DNA of 64,000 nt from Pseudomonadota bacterium (GCA_021816775.1 JAKAXA010000009.1:62001-126000), one strand, 5' to 3'; shown: positions 34,984 to 45,946, numbered from the stretch's first letter. Made by a program: numbers and translations. Notes: generated by a model not told the origin, from the letters alone.

Positions 34984-35221
34984 TCCTTCACCTTGGGACG
35001 ATTCGGATCGGGGGCTGCCCCTGCGCAGCCGGCGCACGGGAGCGCCCATTCTACCGGAATGCACAAGGCCGGCGCGGCGCGCGATCCGAAGGCCGCGCCG
35101 ACGCTCGTGTTTACAGTACCGCCGGGTCCGGGCTACTGGATGACCGCGGTGCCGGCGTCCGCGGCCGCCCCGGGGCCGGACTGCCGCTGCGGAGTCTCGC
35201 GGCGCCCAACGGAAGCCGCCG

Positions 35222-35237
35222 GGTGACACATGTCACC
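35222..35237. promoter_or_regulatory. Perfect inverted repeat upstream of the Rieske gene
   Basis: GGTGACA-CA-TGTCACC has perfect 7-bp arms around a 2-bp centre and lies about 80 bp before the GTG start of the oxygenase gene. It looks like an operator. The rest of the 334-base gap between uvrA and the oxygenase gene shows no coding signal. Confidence 0.5.
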
Positions 35238-35317
35238 TGCGGATCCTGACGTTCCCAACTGCCGCCGCCGTGCCGCGCGGTCTATGTTCCGCTGCGGGAT
35301 GTGATGGGGAATCGAGC

Positions 35318-36352
35318 GTGGATACCGACGTCATCTTTCCGGTCATTCAATCGGGCTGGTACATCGCCGCGCCGTCGAGCCGCCTGGCGGCCGCCCCTCT
35401 GGCCTGCCGGGTCCTCGATCACGATATCGTGCTGTTTCGCGATGCGGCCGGCAGCGCGCACGCGCTGCACGACAGATGCTGTCACCGCGGCGTCCGGCTG
35501 TCATTGGGCACGGTGAGCGGCGGTCAGCTCGCGTGCGGCTATCACGGCTGGCGCTACGACGGCGAGGGCTGCTGCGTGCACATTCCCTCGCTGACGCAGG
35601 GCGCGCAGCCGAGCCAACGCGCGCGGGTCAGGAGTTTCCCGTGTGTCGAGCAGGATGCCTATCTGTGGGTGTGGAGCGGCACCGAGGCGCCGCCCGCGCC
35701 GCCGGCGCGGATCGGGCGGATGGAGGAGTACATCTGGCAGCAGGGAACGCTCGCCATGCAGTGTGCCGCGACGCTCGGCATCGAGAACAATCTCGACTGG
35801 TGTCATCCGGTGTTCGCCCATCCCTGGACGCACGGGCAGTTCTTCCACAACCAGCTGGCCGGCTTCACGGAGCACGCCTACGAGACCCGCGTGACCGACA
35901 CCGGCATGGTGCTGTTCGGGCCGGCCGCTGCGAACGAGACCGATCCGATCCCCGAGAGCTTCTGGTTCAAGGCGCGCTTCGATCTGCCCGACCGCCTGAC
36001 TCTCGAGTTCGGCGCCGGCGAGCGCAGGGTCATCATCATGCATCTGGTGCCGACCGGGGCCGACACCTGCCGCCTCGAGTGGCTGAATGCGCTCATGCCC
36101 TCGAGCAAGCCGCTCGCGGGTGTGCGGGTGCGCTGGAGCGAGGAGGAGTCGACGGTCTTCAGCCAGGATCGCCTCCTGCTCGAGAGCGCGCAGCGCGCGT
36201 ACGACCGTGAAGGCGCCGAATTCGAGAACAGCGTTGGCGCCGATACCTCCACGCTGCTTGCGCGGCGCATCATCGCGCTCGCCGCGCAGCAGCGCTGGCC
36301 GAGCGCGCGCGGCACCCTGCCTCACCGGCGCGTCGTCGCCGTTCGCGCCTAG
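35318..36352 (+). CDS. Rieske non-heme iron oxygenase, VanA/PaO-like
   Basis: A 344-residue oxygenase alpha subunit. The Rieske cluster ligands are Cys54-x-His56 and Cys73-x-x-His76 (DRCCHRGVRL and ACGYHGWRY). The mononuclear iron site is seen as NNLDWCHPVFAHP, an Asp followed by two histidines. The C-terminal domain is of the vanillate demethylase/Pao type, whose members hydroxylate or demethylate aromatic or other ring compounds with electrons from a separate reductase. The GTG at 35318 is chosen because GGGGA lies seven bases upstream and it gives a natural N-terminus. No reductase gene is adjacent. Next gene begins 10 bp later. Confidence 0.85.
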   Translation: MDTDVIFPVIQSGWYIAAPSSRLAAAPLACRVLDHDIVLFRDAAGSAHALHDRCCHRGVRLSLGTVSGGQLACGYHGWRYDGEGCCVHIPSLTQGAQPSQRARVRSFPCVEQDAYLWVWSGTEAPPAPPARIGRMEEYIWQQGTLAMQCAATLGIENNLDWCHPVFAHPWTHGQFFHNQLAGFTEHAYETRVTDTGMVLFGPAAANETDPIPESFWFKARFDLPDRLTLEFGAGERRVIIMHLVPTGADTCRLEWLNALMPSSKPLAGVRVRWSEEESTVFSQDRLLLESAQRAYDREGAEFENSVGADTSTLLARRIIALAAQQRWPSARGTLPHRRVVAVRA

Positions 36353-36362
36353 GAGGATCACC

Positions 36363-37109
36363 ATGACCCGACACGAGCAGTTCCCGGCGGCCGGTCCCGA
36401 CGAGTCCAGCACCGCTCCCGCGGCGCAGGCCGATGACGGGTTCGGCCCGTCGCAGCGTCCCGGTGTTCGGCCGATGCTGCTCGAGATGGCGATCGATGCC
36501 GGCATTCCGTTCGGCTGTTACTGGCTCTCGATGCACTACCTCTCGCGCTCCGAGGTCGTCGCACTGCTCGTGGCGAGCATCTTCCCCACCCTGAAGAGTC
36601 TCTCGGCAGTGCTGCGCCGCCGCGAGCTCGATCCCATCAGCGTGCTCATCCTCGCCGGCCTGCTGTTCGGACTCGCAGCCCTGCTGGTCGGCGGCGGCGC
36701 GAAGCTGTTGCTGGTCCGCGAATCGCTGTTCAGCGGGGCGTTAGGGCTCGCCTGCCTCATCTCGCTGCTGTTCCGTTCGCGCCGCCCAGTCATGTTCTAC
36801 TTCGGGCGGTTCTTTGCTGCGGGCAGCGATCCGGTCCGGCGCGCGCGCTTCGATCAGCTCTGGCAGTACCCGAGCTTTCGCCGCGTGCAGCGCATCATGA
36901 CGCTGGTGTGGGGACTGGTCTTCGTCGGGGAATTCACGGTGCGTGTCGTGTTGATCGATACGTTTTCTCCAGCGGTGGTGCTGGCAGTCTCCCCCATCGT
37001 TCTCGGCTCGGCGACGCTGCTCACGGTGCTCTGGACGATCAGCTACGCGGCGCGGGCACGCCAAGCAGGCGCCGCGGCCCGCATGCGGTCATCGACGCAG
37101 GGTCCGTGA
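36363..37109 (+). CDS. Integral membrane protein, VC0807-like
   Basis: A 248-residue protein with about six hydrophobic helices after a ~35-residue polar N-terminus: IPFGCYWLSM, VVALLVASIFPTL, VLILAGLLFGLAALLVGG, SGALGLACLISLLF, LVWGLVFVGEFTVRVVLI and PIVLGSATLLTVLWTI. The pattern, with PVMFYFGRFFAAG between helices, matches the VC0807 family of membrane proteins of unknown role. GGAGG precedes the ATG. Probably co-transcribed with the oxygenase. Confidence 0.7.
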   Translation: MTRHEQFPAAGPDESSTAPAAQADDGFGPSQRPGVRPMLLEMAIDAGIPFGCYWLSMHYLSRSEVVALLVASIFPTLKSLSAVLRRRELDPISVLILAGLLFGLAALLVGGGAKLLLVRESLFSGALGLACLISLLFRSRRPVMFYFGRFFAAGSDPVRRARFDQLWQYPSFRRVQRIMTLVWGLVFVGEFTVRVVLIDTFSPAVVLAVSPIVLGSATLLTVLWTISYAARARQAGAAARMRSSTQGP

Positions 37110-37151
37110 CCTCTCGGAGCTCGCCGCCGCAAGACGGCAGGGCCCAGGGGA

Positions 37152-37493
37152 TTGGTCGGCAGGCATCGGCGCGGCTGTCAACCAGGGATCCCTGACCCGG
37201 GCGAGGCCGGCAAGTCCTGTGATTGTTGGTCTGTGCCGCCAGACGTGCGACACTACGAACTCGCCAACGGATGTCCCGCGCATGTCCAGCGACAATCGGC
37301 ACACGCGTTTTCTGAGCGACGCAAGCGGACCGAATCCGAGCGGGGGCCATTGTGGCCGCAATCGGTAAGCCGCCACATCGCCTGGCGCGTGCAGCGCCTG
37401 CGCCCGATCACCGGCGCGCTCGAGCGCTTGTCCGCCGCGGCAGGGATGCAGCGGGTGGTCGCGGCCGCAGCGGACCGGGCAGTCGCTGAATGA
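37152..37493 (+). CDS. Doubtful small ORF before the DOMON-like gene
   Basis: An open frame of 113 codons whose TGA overlaps the ATG of the next gene (ATGA), a junction this genome uses for real gene pairs. The product has no recognised motif; a cysteine-containing N-terminal part gives way to a basic, then hydrophobic-helical C-terminus (ALERLSAAAGMQRVVAAAADRAV). No clear ribosome site precedes 37152, and the N-terminal half looks non-coding. A 28-codon ORF in another frame starts at 37272. It may be chance. Confidence 0.25.
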   Translation: MVGRHRRGCQPGIPDPGEAGKSCDCWSVPPDVRHYELANGCPAHVQRQSAHAFSERRKRTESERGPLWPQSVSRHIAWRVQRLRPITGALERLSAAAGMQRVVAAAADRAVAE

Positions 37494-38098
37494 GCGCCGA
37501 CCCGCATCAGACTCCTCCTGGCGGTGGATCACGCGTTCGCCTCGTGTGCCATGCGGATTCCGCCTGCGCAGCGGTGCACTCGCTCGAGGCCCGGGCGCAG
37601 GCACTGCGCCCGGGCGTGATAGGTGTCGAGTTCACGCTGACGGGCGAGCTGCGCGCGGTCCGCATTCCTCCGCCCGGCCCCGTGGCGCGCGCCGATGAGC
37701 TGTGGCGGCACACGTGTTTCGAGGCGTTCGTGCGGCGTGACGACGTGCCCGGGTATCTCGAATTCAACTTCTCGCCCTCGGGCGCGTGGCAGGCCTACCA
37801 CTTCATCGGCTACCGGCAGGACCGGCTGCCCGCGCTGCTGCCTTCGCCGCCTGAGGTCACCGTCGGACATCGCGAGCGCGCCGCGAACGCGGCGGGCACG
37901 GACGATGCGCTCATCCTCGAGGCGCTGGTCCGTCTGCCGGCGCCGTTCAGCGCGGCGCCGCAGGGGCTTCGCCTGGCCCTGAGCGCCGTGGTGGAGCAGG
38001 AGACGGGCAGCCTGTCATACTGGGCTCTGCGGCATGCGCCGGGGCGGCCGGATTTCCATCATCCGGACGCGTTCGCGCTGACGCTGGAGGCGAGTTGA
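37490..38098 (+). CDS. DOMON-like domain protein
   Basis: A 202-residue protein with the blocks of the bacterial DOMON-like family found beside cell-wall genes: ELWRHTCFEAFVR, YLEFNFSPSGAWQAYHF and GYRQDRLP, LSYWALRHAPGRPDFHHPDAF. DOMON folds bind heme or sugars, but this subfamily is uncharacterised. No signal peptide. The stop is embedded in the TTG start of the NamZ-like gene with GGAGG upstream, so the two are probably made together and may act in the same muropeptide pathway. Confidence 0.8.
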   Translation: MSADPHQTPPGGGSRVRLVCHADSACAAVHSLEARAQALRPGVIGVEFTLTGELRAVRIPPPGPVARADELWRHTCFEAFVRRDDVPGYLEFNFSPSGAWQAYHFIGYRQDRLPALLPSPPEVTVGHRERAANAAGTDDALILEALVRLPAPFSAAPQGLRLALSAVVEQETGSLSYWALRHAPGRPDFHHPDAFALTLEAS

Positions 38099-39339
38099 CC
38101 TCGCCCATCGCCCGTCACCGGCCCAGATTCACCATGAAATTCGGCATCGACCGCCTGCTCACCGAGCCGGCCCTGCGCAAGCCGCTGGTGGGCCGGCGCC
38201 TCGCGCTGCTGGCGCATCCGGCCTCGGTGACCCGCGGCCTGACGCACAGCCTGGATGCGCTCGCCGCACTCGATGAGCTGCGCCTGACCGCCGCGTTCGG
38301 TCCGCAGCACGGGCTGCGCGGGGACAAGCAGGACAACATGGTCGAGTCGGCGGACTTCACCGATCCGGCACACGGCATTCCGGTGTTCAGCCTCTATGGA
38401 CAGGTGCGCCGGCCGACGGACGCCATGATGGACACCTTCGATGTGCTGCTGGTCGATCTGCAGGACCTCGGCTGCCGCGTCTACACCTTTGTAACCACCC
38501 TGCGCTATGTGCTCGAGGCGTGCGCCCGGCATCGCAAGAGCGTCTGGGTGCTTGACCGGCCCAACCCCATAGGCCGGCCGGTCGAGGGGCTGACGCTGCG
38601 GCCTGGCGGCGAGAGCTTCGTTGGCGCCGCGCCGATGCCCATGCGCCACGGCATGACGCTCGGGGAGCTGGCGCGCTGGTTCGTGCAGACCTTGAGCCTC
38701 GACGTGGAGTGCCAGGTCGTCACACTCGAGGGGTGGAACCCGCACGCCGCGCCCGGCTACGGCTGGCCGCTCGGTGAGCGCACCTGGGTCAACCCCAGTC
38801 CCAACGCCCCGAATCTCTTCATGGCGCGCTGCTATCCCGGCACGGTGATGCTCGAGGGCACGACGGTCTCGGAGGGCCGCGGCACGACCCGGCCGCTCGA
38901 GCTGTTCGGCGCGCCGGACCTGGACGTCCCGGCGCTGCTCGCCGCGATGCATACCCTGGCGCCGGCCTGGTTACGCGGCTGCCATGTGCGGCCCTGCTGG
39001 TTCGAGCCCACGTTTCACAAGCACGCCGGAAAGCTGTGCGCCGGGGTACAGGTGCACGTGGAGGACCCCGTGCACTACGATCACCGGGCGTTCCGGCCGT
39101 GGCGGCTCATGGCGCTCGCGTTCAAGGCGCTGCGCCAGCTGCGGCCCGACTATCCGCTGTGGCGCGACTTCCCTTACGAATACGAGCGCGGGCGGTTGGC
39201 CATCGACGTGATCAACGGCGGCGAGGCGCTGCGCCGCTGGGTGGATGACCCCACCACCACCACCCACGATCTCGATACGCTGGCCGCGGCCGATGAGGCC
39301 GCATGGCAGGATGCGCGGCGACCTTTTCTGATATACTGA
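38095..39339 (+). CDS. DUF1343 / exo-beta-N-acetylmuramidase NamZ-like (GH171)
   Basis: A 414-residue DUF1343 protein. Conserved segments are FGIDRLLTE, LLAHPASVT, AAFGPQHGLRGDKQDNM, VLLVDLQDLGCRVYTFVTTL, VLDRPNPIGRPVEGL, GATMPMRHGMTLGEL-like GAAPMPMRHGMTLGEL and EGTTVSEGRGTTRPLE. NamZ from Bacillus removes non-reducing-end MurNAc from peptidoglycan fragments. There is no signal peptide here, suggesting a cytoplasmic role on recovered muropeptides. I take the TTG at 38095, overlapping the DOMON-gene stop and backed by GGAGG; an ATG at 38134 (MKFGIDRL) is a good alternative and would lose only 13 residues. Confidence 0.85.
   Translation: MTSPIARHRPRFTMKFGIDRLLTEPALRKPLVGRRLALLAHPASVTRGLTHSLDALAALDELRLTAAFGPQHGLRGDKQDNMVESADFTDPAHGIPVFSLYGQVRRPTDAMMDTFDVLLVDLQDLGCRVYTFVTTLRYVLEACARHRKSVWVLDRPNPIGRPVEGLTLRPGGESFVGAAPMPMRHGMTLGELARWFVQTLSLDVECQVVTLEGWNPHAAPGYGWPLGERTWVNPSPNAPNLFMARCYPGTVMLEGTTVSEGRGTTRPLELFGAPDLDVPALLAAMHTLAPAWLRGCHVRPCWFEPTFHKHAGKLCAGVQVHVEDPVHYDHRAFRPWRLMALAFKALRQLRPDYPLWRDFPYEYERGRLAIDVINGGEALRRWVDDPTTTTHDLDTLAAADEAAWQDARRPFLIY
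39329..39337 (+). promoter_or_regulatory. Extended -10 promoter candidate for the YgiQ-like gene
   Basis: TGATATACT combines an extended -10 TG with TATACT (5/6) in an AT-rich patch at the end of the NamZ-like gene. No -35 is evident, as is allowed for extended -10 promoters. Transcription would start near 39344, giving a ~140 nt leader with no ORF that I can support. Confidence 0.4.
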
Positions 39340-39483
39340 TATTATTCAAGGAGTTGCCGGCCAGGGCCGCGGCCCGGCTCGAGGCGACCGCGCATCGCCC
39401 CACGGCGATCGCCCACCTGCCCGCACCGGACCGCCGCGCGCGGTCACTTTGCCACCGGCGCATCGCGCCCCTTTGCTGACGTT

Positions 39484-41625
<2,142 letters not shown>

Positions 41626-41641
41626 ACACGAAGCGTCTCCC

Positions 41642-42337
41642 GTGCACGCCCCGAATCCCCTCGATCGTCCCGTCTGGGCCACCCTCACCACGCATCACGC
41701 CGCGATTGCCGTCGGCGCAGCGCTGGCGCGGCGCTTCCTGCCCGAATACAACGTGTTCGCCTCGCCGCGCGAGGAGTCGGAGCCGGCGCTCGCCGCCCTG
41801 ACGGCGCTGGTCGCGCCCGGCGAGCGCGTCTGCCTCATTCAGGCGCCGCCGGTCGCGGTGCCGCCGGGGCTGATCGTGGAGAAGTCGCTGCAGGGCGTGC
41901 AGATGGTCGCGACGCGCCCGCTGAGCGAACCGGCCGGCGTCGAGCCGATCCTGACGCTCGGCGAGGCCGACGCGGCAGAGATGTTCGCGCTCGCGCAGCT
42001 CACCGAGCCCGGACCGTTCGCGCCGCGCACGCACACGCTCGGGCGATTCCTCGGCATCCGCATCGACGGGCGCCTCGCGGCCATGGCCGGAGAGCGATTC
42101 CGCTTCCCGGGGTACACCGAGGTGAGCGCGGTGTGCACGCATCCGGACTTTCGTGGCCGGGGCCTGGCGCGGCGGCTGAGCGCCAAGGTTGCGGTCGCAA
42201 TTCGGGAGCGTGGCGAGCAGGCGTTCCTGCACGCCTGGAAAACCAACACCCCGGCCATCACGCTGTACCGCTCGCTCGGCTTCGAGATCCGCGCCGAGAT
42301 GAACGTGCGGGTGTTGCAGCGGCCGCAGCGCGGCTGA
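41642..42337 (+). CDS. GNAT-family N-acetyltransferase (FR47-like)
   Basis: A 231-residue protein whose C-terminal half is a GNAT domain: TEVSAVCTHPDFRGRGLARRLSAKVA is the acetyl-CoA-binding motif and NTPAITLYRSLGFEIRAEMNV the final strand-helix. The N-terminal half is divergent. The GTG at 41642 gives VHAPNPLDRPVWATLT, a start that fits relatives with LDRPVW; the frame is open upstream into ygiQ. It follows ygiQ by 16 bp. Substrate unknown. Confidence 0.8.
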   Translation: MHAPNPLDRPVWATLTTHHAAIAVGAALARRFLPEYNVFASPREESEPALAALTALVAPGERVCLIQAPPVAVPPGLIVEKSLQGVQMVATRPLSEPAGVEPILTLGEADAAEMFALAQLTEPGPFAPRTHTLGRFLGIRIDGRLAAMAGERFRFPGYTEVSAVCTHPDFRGRGLARRLSAKVAVAIRERGEQAFLHAWKTNTPAITLYRSLGFEIRAEMNVRVLQRPQRG

Positions 42338-42517
42338 CCGGCGCGGGCGTTTCATGCTGCGCGCGGCACCGGTGCTCAAGGCGGCGCTGATCCGGCCCTG
42401 CGCACGGCGCGCAGCGCCGGGACAGACGGCTCACGATCGCCAGCCACTGTGCGAGGCGGCGTAACGGCGCCGTCAACTCGCTGCATCGCGGACCTTTCCG
42501 TCCGGGCCGTCCATCAA

Positions 42518-42546
42518 TTGACAGTCAGCCGCACCCGCGGTAGCGT
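42518..42546 (+). promoter_or_regulatory. Candidate promoter in the 42338-42735 gap
   Basis: TTGACA (perfect -35) and TAGCGT (-10, 3/6) are 17 bp apart, placed to drive the gene at 42736. The rest of this 398-base gap shows no coding or RNA signal that I can support. Confidence 0.4.
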
Positions 42547-42735
42547 CAGTCTCCCATGTGTCCGTGCGCACGCCGCCAACGCCAACTCGTCCGCCATTCG
42601 GCGGCGGGTGCGTGCGTGCGCGCGGCCATCCGGGTCCAGACACCCTGACACGCCGTCCCGTCCACGTTCACACACCCCGCCTTGCGGTGGGGCGCGTGTT
42701 GAGCTCCATCGCAGGCCTGCCCGAAGGAGATCAAC

Positions 42736-43167
42736 ATGCCTGCGCATCTTCGTGACGCCGACATCGAGCGCATCGCCCGAGGACTCACCGACCGCACGCT
42801 GCCGAAATCAGACTGGACGCACGCCGCGCACTTCGCCGCCGCGCTGTGGCTGCTGCGCGAGCGAGGGTTGAGCGCCTGCCTGCAGGAGATGCCGGGACTG
42901 ATTCGCGCCTACAACGAAGCGACCGGCGTGCCCAACACGGACAGCGGCGGCTATCATGCGACGATCACGGTCGCCTCGCTGCGCGCCGGCAACGCCTGGC
43001 TCGCCGCGAGAGCGCATCTGCCGCTGTCGGCTGCGCTCGGCGAGCTGCTCGGCGGCGATTACGGCCGCTCCGACTGGCCCCTCGCGTACTGGTCGAAGGC
43101 CTCGCTCTTCTCGGTCGCGGCCCGCCGCGGCTGGGTCGATCCCGACCTGCGGCCGCTGCCCTTCTGA
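42736..43167 (+). CDS. Conserved hypothetical protein
   Basis: A 143-residue, mostly helical, soluble-looking protein. Notable segments are KSDWTHAAHFAAALWLLRERG, IRAYNEATGVPNTDSGGYHATIT and YWSKASLFSVAARRGWVDPDLRPLPF. The two histidines of WTHAAHF and the histidine of GGYHATIT could form a metal or active site, but I do not know the family. AAGGAGATC precedes the ATG at a good distance, so the gene is real. No obvious operon partners. Confidence 0.75.
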   Translation: MPAHLRDADIERIARGLTDRTLPKSDWTHAAHFAAALWLLRERGLSACLQEMPGLIRAYNEATGVPNTDSGGYHATITVASLRAGNAWLAARAHLPLSAALGELLGGDYGRSDWPLAYWSKASLFSVAARRGWVDPDLRPLPF

Positions 43168-43325
43168 GACTCCTCCCCTCGCGGGCGGCGCGGGTTGCGG
43201 GCGTTCCGATGCGGGGCGAGAATGCGCCCGGGGACAGCACGGGCGAGGTCTGCCGCGGCGGCCGCTGCGCGCAATGCCGCGGCCGGCCCGACCGGAGCGA
43301 ATGGCGCAGCACAAAAAGGCGAATC

Positions 43326-45338
43326 ATGAACAGCGGCACGATAGTGACGATTGCGGCGGCAGCGGCGCTCTGTGCGGGCCACACCGGCCGCGCCTCGGCG
43401 CGCGATTTCCAGCTGAAGGACGTGCGCCGCATCGTGACGCTGAGCGATCCGCGCATTGCGCCCGACGGGCGCCACATCGCCGTCGTGGTCGCCAGGCCCG
43501 ACTGGAAGACCGACAAGCCCGATCAGCAGATCGATCTCGTCGACGTCGCGAGCGGCACGCTGCGGCCGTTGACCCGGTACCGCAAGGACGTGCACTCGCC
43601 GCGCTGGTCGCCCGACGGTCACCGCCTTGCCTTCATCGCGCGCGGGCCTGCGGCGAAGGGCACGGCGGGCAAGCCCGGCAAGGCGCACGATCAGGTGTTC
43701 GTGATGCCCATGGACGGTGGTGACGCGTTGCGCGTGACCGACGCCAAGCGCGGGGTCATCTCGTTCGCATGGAGCCCCGATGGCAAGCGCATCGCCTACA
43801 TTGCCAAGAACGAGCACCCCAATGAAAAGGCGCTCAAGGCGCACGACAACGTCTTCCGGGTCACCGACAACAATTTCATGGTGCATGGCGATGCGGCGCG
43901 CTCGCAGCTGTGGGTCGTGCCGAGCGCCGGCGGCAAGGCGATGCGCCTGACCGACGGCAAGTTCAGCCTCGACACCGATCAGCAGGATCCGCAGCCCGCG
44001 CCGGCCTGGAGTCCGCACGGCCGCACCATCGCCTTCGCCCGCTTCCCCGATCCGTTCTGGGCGCTGTCGTTCAAATCGGTGATCGACAGCGTCGGCTCGG
44101 CAGGTGGTGCGCCCGCCACGCTCGTGCCGCTGCAGGGCTCGGTGATGATGCATTACGCGCCAGCCGGCGGCGCGCTCGCGTTCATGCGGCCGCGCAATGG
44201 CGATGAGAACAACGGCAACGCGGTCTACGTCAAGGAGGGCGCGAGGACCTTCGATGCGACTCACGCGCTGGCGCGCAACTTCGATACGTACGCCTGGCTG
44301 CCGGGCGGGCAGAGCCTGCTGCTCACGGGCGAGGAGGGCACCCGCTCGGTCATGTGGCGCCAGCCCCTCGCGGGCGCGGCCCGGCAGCTCGAGCTCGCGG
44401 GCGTCGACATCGTCAGTCAGCCGAGTGTCTCCGCGCACGGCCTGATCGCCTTCATCGGCCGCACGCCGATGCACGCCGATGAGCTCTATGTGATGGCCTC
44501 GACCTCCGCCGCGCCGCGCCGGCTGACCGACCTCAACGGCTTCCTCGATGGGCTCTCGCTGGGACGGACCGGCGCGATCCACTGGCGGGGACCGAACGGA
44601 TTCCATGAAGACGGCGTGCTCACTTATCCACCGCACTACCAGGCGGGCCGCAAGTATCCCCTGGTGCTGCTGATTCACGGCGGGCCGGAAGGGGCCTCCA
44701 CCGTGGCGTTCTCCTCGCTCGCGCAGCTGCTCGCCGCAGCGGATTTCGTGGTGTTCCAGCCCAACTACCGCGGCAGCACCAATCTCGGCGATGCCTATCA
44801 GCACGCCATCTACCGCGACACCGGCGAGGGTCCGGGCAAGGACGTCATGGCGGGACTCGCCGCGGTCGAGAAGCTCGGCATCGTGGATCGGCGCCGCATC
44901 GGGGTGAGCGGCTGGTCCTACGGCGGCTACATGACCGACTGGCTGACCGGGCACTATCCGCGCGTGTGGAAGGCGGCCGTCGCCGGCGCGGCGCTCAACG
45001 ACTGGGTCATGGACTACACCATCGCCTACTACCAGCAGGGCGATGTGTATTTCTTCGGCGGCTCGCCCTGGACGCGCAAGGACTACCGCATCTGGCGCGC
45101 GCAGTCACCCATCAGCTATGCGCTCAACGTCAGGGCGCCGACGCTCATCATGGGAGACGTGTTCGACCCCAACGTGCCGCTGGTGAACAGCTACGAGTGG
45201 TACCACGCGCTGCGCGACAACGGCGTGACGGTGAAGTTCTACGCCTACCCCGCGCACACCCACTTCCCGTCGGACATCGTCCGCCAGACCGACGTGTTCG
45301 GCCGTTGGGTCGGATGGATGAAACATTACCTGAAATGA
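43326..45338 (+). CDS. Secreted S9 family prolyl-oligopeptidase-like peptidase
   Basis: A 670-residue serine peptidase with a signal peptide (MNSGTIVTIAAAAALCAGHT), so probably periplasmic. The first ~400 residues are beta-propeller repeats of TolB/WD40-like type (SPRWSPDGHRLAFIA, SFAWSPDGKRIAYIA, APAWSPHGRTIAFAR). The catalytic domain shows LLIHGGPEG, the nucleophile in GVSGWSYGGYMTDW, the acid in GDVFDPNVPLVNSYEWY and the histidine in YPAHTHFP, all typical of acylaminoacyl-peptidase/DPP-like S9 enzymes. The frame is open upstream but overlaps the previous gene. Its stop overlaps the next start (ATGA). Confidence 0.92.
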   Translation: MNSGTIVTIAAAAALCAGHTGRASARDFQLKDVRRIVTLSDPRIAPDGRHIAVVVARPDWKTDKPDQQIDLVDVASGTLRPLTRYRKDVHSPRWSPDGHRLAFIARGPAAKGTAGKPGKAHDQVFVMPMDGGDALRVTDAKRGVISFAWSPDGKRIAYIAKNEHPNEKALKAHDNVFRVTDNNFMVHGDAARSQLWVVPSAGGKAMRLTDGKFSLDTDQQDPQPAPAWSPHGRTIAFARFPDPFWALSFKSVIDSVGSAGGAPATLVPLQGSVMMHYAPAGGALAFMRPRNGDENNGNAVYVKEGARTFDATHALARNFDTYAWLPGGQSLLLTGEEGTRSVMWRQPLAGAARQLELAGVDIVSQPSVSAHGLIAFIGRTPMHADELYVMASTSAAPRRLTDLNGFLDGLSLGRTGAIHWRGPNGFHEDGVLTYPPHYQAGRKYPLVLLIHGGPEGASTVAFSSLAQLLAAADFVVFQPNYRGSTNLGDAYQHAIYRDTGEGPGKDVMAGLAAVEKLGIVDRRRIGVSGWSYGGYMTDWLTGHYPRVWKAAVAGAALNDWVMDYTIAYYQQGDVYFFGGSPWTRKDYRIWRAQSPISYALNVRAPTLIMGDVFDPNVPLVNSYEWYHALRDNGVTVKFYAYPAHTHFPSDIVRQTDVFGRWVGWMKHYLK

Positions 45339-45832
45339 GCGAGGACGCTGCGCCGGCGCTGCGCATCAGGGCGGCGGGCGAGTCCGACGCCGCGGAGCTT
45401 GCGCGGCTGTCGGGGCAACTCGGCTACCCGGCCGATGTCGCGCTGATGCGCGGGCGCCTGGCGCGGATCGGCGCGCGCACGGATAACGCCGTGTTCGTGG
45501 CGGAAAGCGCCGCCGCCAACGCTCAGGCGGCGATCGAAGCTGCGGGCAGGCCGCCGGCGCTGCTCGGTTGGATACACGTGGCGTATGGGATGCGGCTCGA
45601 GTCCGGCGAGAGCGCCGAAATCGTCGGGCTCGTGGTGGATGCCGCGACTCGGCGCGGCGGGGTGGGGCGGCAACTGGTCGAGGCCGCCGAGCGCTGGAGC
45701 CGGGCGGCGGGGCTCGTGCGGATCGTGGTGCGCTCGAACGCGGCGCGCCCGGAGGCGCATGCCTTTTACCCGGCGCTCGGCTACGTCCTGACCAAGACGC
45801 AGCGCGTGTACGGCAGGTCGCTCGCCGGCTGA
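45335..45832 (+). CDS. GNAT-family N-acetyltransferase
   Basis: A 165-residue single-domain GNAT protein: LRIRAAGESDAAELARLSGQLGYP at the N-terminus, AEIVGLVVDAATRRGGVGRQLVEAAERWSR as the acetyl-CoA-binding motif, and EAHAFYPALGYVLTKTQRVY at the end, matching the YpeA/PhnO-like style. It starts at the ATG overlapping the S9 peptidase stop, so it is translationally coupled to it. Substrate unknown. Confidence 0.85.
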   Translation: MSEDAAPALRIRAAGESDAAELARLSGQLGYPADVALMRGRLARIGARTDNAVFVAESAAANAQAAIEAAGRPPALLGWIHVAYGMRLESGESAEIVGLVVDAATRRGGVGRQLVEAAERWSRAAGLVRIVVRSNAARPEAHAFYPALGYVLTKTQRVYGRSLAG

Positions 45833-45946
45833 TGCCGCGCCGCGCGTCCGGATGCCCGGGCGCGGCGCTACGGAAAACCACAGTGTCGGGCGCTCATCGC
45901 GCGGCTTAAGGTCCTGCAGGTCGGGGGTTCTCGCCGAGGTGTGCCC

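Noticed and set aside
39364-39375. GGGCCGCGGCCC palindrome as a terminator of the NamZ-like gene
   Set aside because: No T-run follows and it lies in the presumed leader of the ygiQ gene; short GC palindromes are expected by chance in this genome.
42449-42871. 140-codon plus-strand open frame in the gap before the conserved hypothetical gene
   Set aside because: It overlaps the well-supported start at 42736 in another frame, and its composition has no protein-like features.
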